Positions 44,994-56,554 of a stretch of DNA of 64,000 bases are shown piece after piece. Both the position numbers and the translations under genes were made by a program. Each line of letters begins with the position of its first letter. Within the stretch, counting starts at the first letter, position 1. This DNA comes from Flammula alnicola (lineage: Eukaryota; Basidiomycota; Agaricomycetes; Agaricales; Strophariaceae). Location: the NCBI GenBank assembly GCA_015499995.1, contig JADNRV010000149.1, positions 1 to 64,000 on the forward strand, in the 5' to 3' direction. The notes under the pieces are model-generated. The model saw nothing but the letters and a program-made list of their open reading frames with translations, did not search any database and was not told the origin of the DNA.

Positions 44994-45447
44994 CCCGTCT
45001 GCTAAAACCAGAAAGGGCGAGGATGTCATAGGCGCGCCGAACCACCCAGATTGGCTGGCAATGGTCCGTGCGCCCACTACTGTCGACGAGCATCCCCGGG
45101 TCATGACCTATGTTTCGACTAGGCTAGCCCGGTATCGCCCGTCAATACGAAGGGATGTGATTGATCACCCCGATATACAGGTCCTGTCACTCTCAACAAG
45201 TGCCGAGACCTTCTTTTTGATGAACGTCTATTCTGACGCGGACCATGGGGCCATTAATTGGCTCAAGGCCCACGACACTGCACTTCCTCGCTTCCATTTC
45301 ATGGGCGGGGACTTTAACGCACACTCCGAGGACTGGGACGAAGGTCACAGTGGTCGGGAGGGATGCGCTATCTCACTGCAGCAGTCCGCTGCTATTCTTG
45401 GGCTTGAACTGGCTGCTTTTGGCAACCCAGGGCCCACGCATATATAA

Positions 45448-45535
45448 GGGGCGTGGTGGCTTAGCGGTTACTGCGTTGCCTTTAAGGGTGGCTGTGCACC
45501 ATCCGAGAGGTTGTGGGTTCGATTCCTGCACATAG
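45448..45535 (+). ncRNA. tRNA-like SINE head with A and B boxes
   Basis: Box A TGGCTTAGCGG at 45457-45467 and box B GGTTCGATTCC at 45516-45526, the internal promoter of RNA polymerase III. The 49-bp gap between boxes hints at a tRNA with a long variable arm. It is not a working tRNA: the acceptor ends do not pair well and the sequence runs on into SINE body. Confidence 0.8.
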
Positions 45536-46477
45536 CAAGTACCATAAGCTTGTGACCGTGGGCTCCTCGCCGCGATGCCAGAATGTAAGTCGTCTGCCAT
45601 TGGGCGCGCTGTCGGTGTTGTCGTTCTTTGAGGGCCTTCGGCAACCCACTGTAGTCCCCTTTGGGCGACGTGGGGCGCACGGGAGCGCTGTACCGTAAGT
45701 CGTCTGCCATGTTGCGGGGCGCAGCAGTTGTTGCCGAGCATGCGCTCCTCGCTGTAGGGCGCAAGGGCCGCATGGTCGCTACAGGGGGCGGGCACAATGA
45801 CCACTGTCGTAGGCCTACGTCGGGCAGTGGGAGTGTCTGGGGTCCAAGTGATTCCGCGGAATGCTGATGTAAGTCGACCCTGGCACATTTGGGATCGTCG
45901 CTCGGCCTTATAGGTCGGTAAGTCGGCCAGGCTCGTGCAAAGCCGCTTTGGGGCACCTCGGATAGCAGCCCGTAAAGGGTCCGAAAAGGATAGGGCACGG
46001 TAAGAACCGGGAATCGGTCTGATAACAACCCGACCTTGGGGAGACCACCGGCATCGATCCGGGTTTCGGTCGCATACCCACCCCTCTCGAGGGGCTAGGA
46101 CAGGGCACCCGGCACGGCGCAACAGAGTAGTGAGTGCCGTCGTTAGTCGTAACAGGTCGAGCTCCCGGCTGCACGGCTGGGTAGGGGGCTTTCAGCAAGA
46201 CAGTGACTCTGGACAGGATTGGGGATCCGCGCCGCAAGGCATAAGCGAACCACCTGCCGGGGGACGGGAAGGTTAAGCCGGGTGTCGCGCCCCGGTAAGA
46301 CTGAGCCGTAGCGGTACTCGGATAGTCCCCTTGTACTGGCTCGACAGATCTATATCCACTGTCGCTCGATTGGGCATAATAAGTTCCAATTCGGGTTAAG
46401 TTGAAGCGGCAATGTTGGGGGGCAGGGACTCAATGAGCCCCCTCCAATCGGTCTCCCCGCAAGGAGGGGCCTAAATT
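45536..46477 (+). mobile_element. SINE body (non-tRNA part)
   Basis: Non-coding, GC-rich. Several segments match the SINE at 60192-61310 in the same order: GGGGATCCGCGCCG, AGCGAACCACCTGCC, GAGCCGTAG, and CCCCGCAAGG near the end. A short repeat GTAAGTCGTCTGCCAT occurs at 45588 and 45698. Open frames here on the minus strand are unlikely to be genes. Confidence 0.75.
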
Positions 46478-47688
46478 GTGTCGATGCATGCTGCTCGAAT
46501 GTCCGTTGATCCTTCCCCACATTCTCATCAGGGTTCATCTCTGATAGTATGTAGGACACTTGAACGATGGTTCCAAGGTGGTGGGAATCGGAAAGTCGTT
46601 TTTGCAGAGTCTCCCTCCGATATGGAGTGGGACATCCATCAGGAGGCTCACGACCTCGTCCTTGGGTTTCCGGGTGTACCTGTTACACCGAATACCCCTC
46701 TATCTATCTCTTGGCTTAAGAATAAAGCCGACACTGTAGCGCGGGATGCTTGGTCGACGGAGGTCGACGAGGTTCCCAATTTACTTGGCTCCAATTTCTT
46801 GGAGTTAGAGGATCTAAAGGGTAATCCTCTCCGTCCGACCCCCATTCGCGGTGGGCCGTGGCTTGAAGTGGGCAGCCGCAACTCTCAGTTGTTCGCCCGC
46901 ATGTGCCGTGCCATCACGAATCATGCTCCAATCGGCTCGTACTACGAGCGTTTCAAAATCGACGATCCACTTGCTCTTGGTTGTACGTGTGGGGTCTATC
47001 CTCAGACGCGCGACCATCTCTTTGGGTGCCCGAAGCTCCCGATGCTACCTCACAGGGCCCCGCACCTAGTGTGGGGTCTTGAAAAATTTCTGGCTGACAA
47101 CGTTACGGCGTTTGCTTTCAACCAGCCCCCAGCCGGAGTCGGATGAGGGACTCTGGGTGGGGGGCAATCTCATTTGCAGGCGGCGCTGCGGTCAAAGCGA
47201 CTCACTGCCCGTGAGTGTTGGTCCAGCGCAGTCAAAGGCCGAGAGGCTGGAGGACCTGGTCGTTCCACGTTAGGGCGGCTCTACCCTTCGGGGTCGTGTC
47301 GTTCGCTGTGCTGTTCCGGACCCGGCTTGGTGGACGGCGGCTTGGACTTCGGTCCTCGTTTAGCTATGACCACGTCGATTTTACCATTTAATCGGGGAGG
47401 GCCTGGCAGGCTCTTCTCGCATCTGGGTGACCCCCCTGTCCACCCCTTTTAATTCATATCTACCTTACGCTCGGTAGCGTTAACAACGCCGCGCGTTTGC
47501 ATTTCCTGGGCTGCGAGGTCCGTCATTTGGGTTTCAGGCTGCTGCGCAGTCTCGCCCGCGTCGCGCTCACGCACGCTGCATGCTCCCCTGCGAGCAACCA
47601 ACTCCTCTCTTTTGCTTTGGGTATTGTAGTGTACTCGCTTGTATTAGTTAGGGACCGCACTGCGATCGTGCAGCGGTATATAAATTGT

Positions 47689-47719
<31 letters not shown>

Positions 47720-47721
47720 GA
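46478..47721 (+). pseudogene. LINE 3' part of the chimera (RNase H end and tail)
   Basis: From SMHAARMSVDPSPHS through the end of ORF2 (GVG-TGA, 47146), 3' UTR and poly(A) (47695-47719). Nearly identical to 42595-43780, but with CGA where that copy has a stop. The frame here is open. Confidence 0.88.
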
Positions 47722-50700
47722 GCCCACGCATATACCAAGGGATCCCACCAAGCGCAAAACGGTGATCGATCTGGCTTTCGTCCCACCCAACCAGGTGATC
47801 GACCAAACTACTGTCCGATGCCCGGACATTCAACTCAAATCAGACCACATTCTGATTTCGACCACACTGGACATCTCTCCCGCCCCTGATGGGGCGGTTC
47901 GGATGTCTCTTCCTACTGATGATGTTCTGGCATTCATCAATTCTATCAGCTCGGGGCTTCGGGCTATCGACCCGACTGCCCCTCTTAACACCGAGGAACA
48001 GATCGAGGCTGCTGCGCAAGCGGTGGCTTTGGTCTTCTCTTCTGCATGGGAGTCCCATGCTAAAGAGTCCTTTGTTACCCGGCGATCTAAGCCCTGGTGG
48101 ACCCAGGAGTGCTCAGACGCCCTTGACACGTTCCGGCGCAGTCGCCTGCCCGAGGACTGGAAATCTTTTCGGAAAACCGTCCGAGATGTTAAGCGCGAGT
48201 TCTTTGATCAACGGATCCATGAAATCGCGTCGGCTAATAAGCGCCCGTGGGACCTCATGAACTGGGTCCAACAGCGCAAACTTCCTCCTTGCGAGGCTCT
48301 CCATTACCGTGGCGAGCCTTGTAATGACATGCCCGCCCTCTGGGGTGTGCTCCACGGCACCTACAACTCTGCTTCTGACAGAGTGTTTGATGCCAATTTG
48401 TTGAACTCTCTCCCCACGCTGCCTGTCAGAGAGTGGGTTCGTTTCTCCATGCTGGAACTCACAGAGGCTCTCTCTGCGTGTTCTGGTCTGTCCGCTCCGG
48501 GTCCGGATCATGTCAATTGGTCCCACCTGAAGGGGATAGTACGTCGCGACCCTCACTCCGGTGAGGTCATCCTCTCGATTGCCAATGCCTGCATGCGTGT
48601 GGGTTACTGGCCGTCTGTATTCAAGGATTCGCTGTCGGTGATTATTCCCAAACCGAATAAGCCATCCTACTCTGCACCTAAGGCGTTCAGGCCTATTGTT
48701 CTCCTGAACACCATCGGTAAATTAATCGAGAAGATGATCTCGAATCGCATTCAGTTCGACGCAGTCGGGCTGGATATTTTCCATCCTAACCAGGTTGGTG
48801 GAGTGCGTCAGCGCTCTACTGAGGATGCTGGGCTCTTCCTGACGCACATTGTGCGCGCAGGCTGGGCTAAGGGTTTAAAGACTAGCATGGTCGCCTTTGA
48901 CCTCGCTCAGTTTTTTCCTTCACTTAATCACGACGCGCTTGTGATTATTCTTCGGAAACTTGGCTTCCCTCCATTGGTGGTCAAGTTTTTCGCATCTTAT
49001 CTGGTAGAGAGGAAGACGCGGTATGCGTGAAACTCCTTTTTATCAGACCCGCTACAGGCAGACGTGGGGGTGGGCCGGGGATCGGCCTTGTCCCCTGTCT
49101 TGTCGGCTATCTACCTGGCGCCTATTATGCACCTATTTGAGAAGCGGTGCCTCGACCTTGGGTTGAGGGTTGACCTCCTCTCGTATGTTGATGACGGCAC
49201 ACTCATCGTGCAAGATGAGTGGCTGGATCATAATATTGCGATGCTCAAGAAGGCATACGCTGTTATCTTCGAGCTGTTCAAGGCGTTCGCTTTGGCGCTC
49301 GAACACGACAAGTCTGAGATCTATCATTTTGATCGGTCTCATGCTTATTATAATCCTAGTATCGATCTCGGGTATGCACCTTACACCGGAGATCGGGCTA
49401 ATTATCTCAAGCCCAAGCCGTTTTGGCGGTACTTGGGCTTTTACTTCGACTGCAAGCTCACTTTCCATGAGCATGTTCGGTATTACTCCACCAAGGGTTT
49501 TACATCGGTTGTCTCGATGAAGATGCTTGGTTCCTCTACTCGGGGGCTTCTGCCTATGCAGAAGTGACTCCTGTATCGCACCTGTGTGGTCCCCATATTC
49601 ACGTATGGGTATCGCATGTGGTTCTTCAAGGGTGCTCACAATAAGGGCCTCATCAAACAGCTTATGCAAGTTCAGCGTAAAGCTGCTCTCTGGATTACGG
49701 GTGCATTCTGTACTTCGCCTTCGGGAGGGGTTGAGGCCCTTGCGGGCCTCCTACCCATCCCTATACTTCTCGAAAGATTGCGCGACCGCTCTACGGTGCG
49801 GGTCGCCACTCTTTCGGACACTCACCCGATTCGGTCATTCATGGCCGGGTCATCACTTAAGCGCTCAACCCCTCATCCCATGTCGGTTGAACGCATGCCT
49901 GCCGCCCACCGCCGTAAGGTGACGGGTGCTCTTATGGATAATGTAAATTATTCCAGTGTCTCTGTTGAGTCTACGGAGCCTTTTGCTCCTGAGGCTCGTC
50001 CAGGTTATCGGATCCTCGATTGGTATGCCGATCGGTTCAAATGGCTTTCCAAGCCTCGCTTTAGCAGGTCCGAAGATCCTGAAGCGGCTTGGAAGCTAAT
50101 CCTGGATGCATCTCTCGAGTCTCTCGAGGACGATCCAGACGCTGCATATGCTGGTGTTGACGGCTCCTGCCCTCCGGGGTGGCAAGCCGCCACTGGCGTT
50201 GTTATCAAACGGCAGGGTGCGCAGGTTTATTCTGGGTGTCATGCTGCCAGGAGGGCCTCGTCTACCGATGCAGAGCTCTTTGCTATTCGCGTTGCCATCT
50301 CCAATGCTGTTGGCTTTGGGGATGTGAAACACATTACTATTTTCACTGATGCGATGCATGCCGCTCGCCTCTCAGTGGATCCCTCTCTGCACTCCTTTCA
50401 GTCTCAGTCGCTGATGGTGTGTCATACACTTGAACCTTGGTTCAGGCGTTCGCCGGACCATAAGGTTACGTTTATCGAGTCTCCCTCCGATATGGAGTGG
50501 GGTGTCCAAAATGAAGCACACGATCTCGTTGCTGGTATGCGCGGCGCTGCCGTCGTTCCTACCACCAAACTCTCTCTCCAGTATGTTCGCGATTTTGTGG
50601 ACAAATCCGCACGCGCAGATTGGAAACAAAGAGTTTCCGATCAGCCATTCCTGCTTGGCTCCAACTTTATGGAGCTGCAAGGGTTGAACGGGGACCCTGT

Positions 50701-51013
50701 CCAGCCGAGTCCCACTCGCGGGGGACCTTGGCTTGAAGCTGGCAGTCAGAGTGTTTCGCTCTTTGCCCGCATGTGCCATTTAATTACGAATCATGCGCTG
50801 ATCGGCTCGTACTACGAGCGGTTCAAAATCGATGACCCTAGGGCCCTCGGTTGTGAGTGTGGGGTTTATCCTCAGACTCGCGATCATATTTTCAAGTGCA
50901 AAAAACAGCCTTGGACTCGCCGGAAGCCGAAACTCGTTTCGGAGCTGGCGACTTATTTGTTGGAGCACCCTACGGCGTTCTCCTTCTCCCGGCACCCAGC
51001 TGGAGTCGGATGA

Positions 51014-51489
51014 GGGACTCTGGGAGGGGGACGATCCTGATCGCGGAGTGGGCCGCGGTCAAATCTACTCGACTACCCGTGATGTGTTTCCGTTTGGCGG
51101 CGGCGAAGTTCCGCAAGTGCCTAGGGCCCTGGTCGTCCCAGGGCCAGTGGCGTCGACTCTCTGAGCCGGCGTCATGCGCTGCTGATGGAGGACCCAGTTT
51201 GGTGGACGGCGGTGGGGGCTCCAGCTCCTGCTTAGCTATTATAACGTTAATTTTACCGTTGAACCGGGGAGGGTCTGGCAGGCTCTCTTCGCTTTCGGGT
51301 GACCCCCCTTCCCATCCCAATACTCTTATCTGCCGTTCGTGCGGTAGCGTTAACAACGCCGCAACGTCGGACAATCTGTAGTTGTGAGACTACCTTTCTG
51401 GGTTTCAGGCGGCTGCGCCGTCTCGCCCGCGCCGCGCTCGCACACGTCGCATGCTCGCCGTCGAGCCAACTTCTTTCTTTTGCATAGTA
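51014..51489 (+). other. LINE 3' UTR, left part
   Basis: Tail of the outer LINE up to TTTTGCATAGTA, where the poly(T) of an inverted LINE begins; the rest is at 58744-58861. Confidence 0.8.
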
Positions 51490-52063
51490 TTTTTTTTTTT
51501 TTTTTTTTTTTTAAATCAACAGTTTTATACCGGTGCACGAAAGCAGTCCAGTCTCTAACTAATACAAACGGAGGCGGTAAACTATGCAAGTAGAAGAAAG
51601 AAGTTGGCTCGACGGCGAGCATGCGACGTGTGCGAGCGCGGCGCGGGCGAGACGGCGCAGCCGCCTGAAACCCAGAAAGGTAGTCTCGCAACTACAGATT
51701 GTCCGTCGTTACGGCGTTGTTAACGCTACCGCACGAACGGCAGATAGGAATATTGGGATGGACGGGGGGGTCATCCAGATGCGAGAAGAGCCTGCCAGGC
51801 CCTCCCGATTCACCGGTAAAATCAACGTGGTCATAGCTAAGCAAAGGCCGAAGCCCCCACCGCCATCAACCAGGTCGGGTCCTCTGCAAGTGATGCACGA
51901 AGCCAACTCAGTGAGTCGACCCCGCCAGGACTGGAACGACCAGCCCTCTCGCCTCTCGTGAAGTCCGCCATCACTGTGACGCAATGCAGAAACACCTGTG
52001 GGCAACAGGCCGCTTTGACCGCGGCGCCGCTCGCACCCAGAATCGCCCCCTGCCCAGAGTCCC

Positions 52064-55000
52064 TCATCTGACTCCAGCAGGGTGCCGGGAGAAGGAGAAC
52101 GCCGTAGGGTGCTCCAACAGATACGTCGCCAGCTCCGAAACAAGTTTCGGCTTCCGACGAGTCCAAGGCTGTTTCTTGCACTTGAATATATGATCGCGAG
52201 TCTGAGGATAAACCCCACACTCACAACTGAGGGCCCTAGGGTCATCGATTTTGAACCGCTCGTAATACGAGCCGATCGGAGCATGATTCGTGATTAAACA
52301 GCACATGCGGGCAAAGAGCGAAACGCTCTGACTGCCAGCTTCAAGCCAAGGTCCCCCGCGAGTGGGACTAGGCTGGACAGGGTCTGCGTTCAACCCTTGC
52401 AGCTCCATAAAGTTGGAGCCAAGCAGAAATGGCTGATCGGAAACTCTTTGTTTCCAATCTGCGCGTGCCGATTTGTCCACAAAGTCGCGGACATACTGGA
52501 GGCAGAGTTTGGTGGTAGGAACGACGGCAACGCCGCACATACCAGCAACGAGATCATGTGCTTCATTTTGAATATCCCACTCCATATCGGAGGGAGACTC
52601 GATAAAAGTAACCTTGTGGTCAGGCGAACGCCTGAACCACGGCTCAAGTACACGACACACCATCAGTGACTGAGACTGGAAGGAGTGCGGAGAGGGATCC
52701 ACTGAGAGGCGAGCGGCATGCATCACGTCAGTGAAAACAGTAATACATTTGACATCCCCAAAGCCCACGGCATTGGAGATGGCAACGCGAATAGCAAAGA
52801 GCTCTGCGTCCGTAGATGAGGCCCTCCTGGCAGCATGACACCCAGAATAAACCTGTGCGCCCTGTCATTTGATAACAACGCCAGTGGCGGCTTGCCACCC
52901 CGGAGGGCAGGAGCCGTCAACACCAGCGTACGCAGCGTCTGGATCGTCCTCGAGAGACTCGAGAGACGCATCCAGGATAAGCTTCCAAGCCGCTTCAGGA
53001 TCTGGGGACCTGCTAAAGCGTGGCTTGGAAAGCCACTTGAACCGATCAGCGTACCGATCGAGGAGTCGATAACCCGGATGAGCCTCAGGAGCAAAAGGCT
53101 CTGTAGACTCAACAGGGACACTGGAATAATTTACATTATCCATAAGAGCACCCGTCACCTTGCGGCGATGGGCGGCAGGCATGCGTTCAACCGACATAGG
53201 ATGAGGGGTCGCACGCTTAAGTGATGACCCAGCCATGAATGACCGAATCGGGTGAGTGTCTGAAAGAGTGGCGACCCGCACCGTAGAGCGGTCGCGCAAT
53301 CTTTCGAGAAGTATAGGGATGGGTAGGAGGCCCGCAAGGGCCTCAACCCCTCCTGAGGGCGAAGTACGGAATGCACCCGTAATCCAAAGAGCAGCCTTAC
53401 GCTGGACTTGCGTAAGCTGTTTAATGAGGCCCTTATTGTGGGCACCCTTGAAAAACCACATGCGATACCCATACGTAAATATGGGGACCACACAGGTGCG
53501 GTAGAGGAGTCGCTTCTGCATAGGCAAAAGCCCCCGAGTGGAGGAACCAAGCATCTTCATCGAGACAACCGATGTAAAACCCTTGGTGGAGTAGTAGCGC
53601 ACATGCTCATTAAAGGTGAGCTTGCGATCGAAGTAGAAGCCCAGGTACCACCAAAACGGCTTGGGCTTGAGGTAGTTAGCACGACCTCCAGTGTAAGGTG
53701 CATACCCGAGATCGATACTAGGATTATAATAAGCATGAGATCGATCAAAATGATAGATCTCAGACTTGTCGTGTTCGAGCGCCAAAGCGAACGCCTTGAA
53801 CAGCTCGAAGATAACAGCGTATGCCTTCTTAAGCATCGCAATATTATGATCCAGCCACTCATCCTGCACGATGAGTGTGCCGTCATCAACATACGAGAGG
53901 AGGTCAACTCTCAACCCAAGGTCGAGGCATCTCTTCTCGAACAGGCGCATGATAGGCGCCAGGTAAATAGCCGACAAGACAGGGGACAAGGCCGACCCCT
54001 GGCCCACCCCCACGTCTGCCTGTAGCGGGTCTGATAGAAAGGAGTTCCACGCATACCGCGTCTTCCTCTCGACCAGCTAAGATGCGAAGAACTTGACCAC
54101 CAATGGAGGGAAGCCAAGTTTCCGAAGAATAATCACAAGCGCGTCGTGATTAAGTGAAGGAAAAAACTGAGCGAGGTCAAAGGCGACCATGCTAGTCTTT
54201 AAACCCTTAGCCCAGCCTGCGTGCACAATGTGCGTCAGGAAGAGCCCAGCATCCTCAGTAGAGCGCTGACACACTCCACCAACCTGGTTAGGATGGAAAA
54301 TATCCAGACCGACAGCGTCGAACTGAATGCGGTTGGAGATCATTTTCTCGATCAATTTACCAATGGTATTCAGGAGCACAATGGGCCTGAATGCCTTCGG
54401 TGCAGAGTAGGATGGCTTATTCAGCTTGGGAATAATCACCGACAGCGAATCCTTAAATACCGATGGCCAATAACCCACACGCATGCAGGCATTGGCAATC
54501 GAGAGGAGGACCTCAACAGAGTGAGGGTCGCGACGTACTATCCCCTTCAGGTGGGACCAATTGACATGATCCGGACCCGGAGCGGATAGACCAGAACACG
54601 CAGAGAGAGCCTCCGTGAGTTCCAGTGCAGAAAAGTGAACCCACTCCCTAACAGGAAGCGTAGGCAGAGAGTTCAACAAAGTGGCATCAAACACTCTGTC
54701 AGACGCAGAGTTGTAGGTGCCGTGGAGCGCGTCCCAAAGGGCGGGCATGTCGTTGCAAGGCTCGCCACGATAATGGAGAGCCTCACAAGGAGGAAGTTTG
54801 CGTTGCTGGACCCAATTCATGAGGTCCCACGGGCGCTTGTTAGCAGACGCGATTTCATGGATTCGTTGATCAAAGAACTCGCGCTTAACATCTCGGACGG
54901 TTTTCCGAAAAGATTTCCAGTCCTCAGGCAGGCGACTGCGCCGGAACATGTCAAGGGCGACTGAGCACTCCTGGGTCCACCAGGGCTTAGATCGCCGGGT

Positions 55001-56554
55001 AACAAAGGACTCCTTAGCATGGGAATCCCATGCAGAAGAGAAGACCAAAGCCACCGCTTGCGCAGCAGCCTCAATCTGTTCCTCGGTGTAAAGAGGGGCA
55101 GTCGGGTCGATATGAATGTCCGGGCACCGGACAGTAGTTTGGTCGATCACCTGGTTGGGTGGGACGAAGGCCAGATCAATCACCGTTTTGCGTTTGGTGG
55201 GATCTCTTGGTATGTGCGTGGGCCCTGGGTTGCCAAAAGCAGCCAGTTCAAGCCCAAGAATAGCAGCGGACTGCTGCAATGAGATAGCGCATCCTGAGTG
55301 GTACCTACCACTTATATGATAAATCTTAAGCAAATGCCTGCACAGTTATGTGTATCCTGCCAAGTGTAGTTATGAAATGCGATATCTCATTGTGGCGAAG
55401 ATTTTTCATATTTTTCATTTCATAACTTCCAAGGAATATTTCATATCTTTCTGGCAATGATTTCATAACTGCCTAACAACTTAAATCATATCTATGTGCC
55501 GAAGATTTTTCATTTCATAACTGCCAGGGAATATTTCATATCTTCCTATGTGACAATTTCATAACTATCCAGCAACTTATTACATATCTTTGTGCCGAAG
55601 ATTTTTCATTTCATAACTCCTAGGCAATCTTTTCATATCTATCTGGTGACGATTTCATAAACACCAGGCAATCTATTTCATTGTTACCCATTGAGATATT
55701 TCATTATTTCTAGGCAGTTAATTATATGATAAATTAAGTGAAATAATTCTATTTGAATTGATGAATTGATGCGATATTCTTCATGCTTGCTGGCAGGGGG
55801 TGGTGGGCCTATTTCCCAATAACTTTCAATTTGAGGCCATAATCTAATAAGAGTATGAGTGAAAGAGCAAGGAAAAGGCAATTTGTAAACTTTCCCATCA
55901 ATTACATAATACATTCACACATGAAATTAAGTATTTAATAACAAAAGATTGCCTAGAAGATATGAAATAGTTGCAAGAAAGATATGAAAAGATTGCCTAG
56001 AAGTTATGAAATGAAAAATCTTCAGCAGAAAGATATGATTTAAGTTGTCAGGCAGTTATGAAATCGTTGCCAGAAAGATATGAAATATTCCTTGGAAGTT
56101 ATGAAATGAAAAATATGAAAAATCTTCGCCACAATGAGATATTGCATTTCATAACTACACTTGGCAGGATACACATAACTGTGCAGGCATTTGCTTAAGA
56201 TTTATCATAAAAAGTGGTAGGGACTAGTGGATCAATCACATCCCTTCGTATAGACGGACGATACCGGGCTAACCTAGTCGAAACATAGGTCATAACCCGG
56301 GGTCGCTCATCAGCAGTAGTGGGCGCACGGACCATTGCCAGCCAATCTGAGTGGTTTGGCGCGCCTATGACATCCTCGCCCTTTCTGGTTTTAGCAGACG
56401 GGGCGGTCCTTATGTGTCGCCAAGGGGGTTCTTGAACGAATATAATATCATATATGTTGTTACATGTAGATAGAATTACATCCAGGGACATCCCGTCCCT
56501 GGCCATGTTCCAACTCAACACCCGCACCTCATCCAGCATGGGTTGTACTGGCAT
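52064..56554 (-). pseudogene. LINE ORF2, minus-strand copy
   Basis: Starts at the ATG overlapping the ORF1 stop (56554). LSWNMARD and FVQEPPW open the endonuclease, which is interrupted after RRDVID by the foldback element; about 190 bp of endonuclease (including GDFNAH) are missing, and text resumes with CAISLQQSAA at 55290. A further in-frame loss of some 43 codons near 55110 removes the SDH motif, so endonuclease is dead. Reverse transcriptase and RNase H follow with YVDD intact. Stops at 54077 (TAG) and 52865 (TGA). Confidence 0.85.
55305..56220. mobile_element. Foldback-like element with long inverted arms
   Basis: Ends CTACCACTTATATGATAAA and its mirror. The arms pair over more than 170 bp (55305-55480 with 56045-56220). 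Inside, TTTCATAACT..CCAGG and TTTCATATCT words recur every 50-60 bp. No ORF of substance. It replaced about 190 bp of LINE endonuclease sequence and has no clean target duplication, so it arrived by deletion-prone insertion or later rearrangement. Confidence 0.75.

Larger units (their letters stand above)
45445..47721 (+). mobile_element. SINE-LINE chimeric retrotransposon insertion
   Basis: One insertion bracketed by the 13-bp duplication GCCCACGCATATA (45432-45444 and 47722-47734). Its 5' part (to about 46477) is a tRNA-derived SINE; its 3' part (46478-47719) is the RNase H end, 3' UTR and poly(A) of a LINE in the same orientation. The SINE text breaks off at GGAGGGGCCTAAATTG, just before the tail seen in the complete SINE at 61275. 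The single pair of duplications means both parts were copied in one event. Confidence 0.85.
44994..51013 (+). pseudogene. LINE ORF2: endonuclease, reverse transcriptase, RNase H
   Basis: The most complete ORF2 of the window apart from its missing start. Endonuclease: MGGDFNAHSEDW (about 45300) and, after the chimera, LKSDHILI (Ser-Asp-His, 47840). Reverse transcriptase: FDLAQFFPSLNH (about 48897), GSALSPVLSAIYLAP (about 49081), LSYVDDGTLI (about 49180). RNase H: AGVDGSCPPG, STDAELFAI, IFTDAMHAA (about 50150-50360). C-terminal Cys/His set CECGVYPQTRDHIFKC (about 50850). Only two stops: TGA at 49028-49030 (a G-to-A change in a Trp codon) and TGA at 49565 (CGA in other copies), plus the chimera insertion at 45445. 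Confidence 0.88.

Noticed and set aside
45448..45535. A functional tRNA gene
   Set aside because: A and B boxes are present, but no proper acceptor stem or anticodon arm, and it is the 5' end of an insertion with target duplications.
45373..46237. Long overlapping ORFs on the minus strand (up to 249 codons)
   Set aside because: They lie in GC-rich SINE body, overlap each other in different frames and have no motif.
47523..47829. ORFs with runs of Phe
   Set aside because: Products of reading poly(A)/poly(T) tails of LINEs; the same applies near 43702, 51384, 61132 and 61333.
55305..56220. An 8-bp target duplication AGTGGTAC/AGTGGATC
   Set aside because: Two mismatches and a five-base offset on the right; not convincing.
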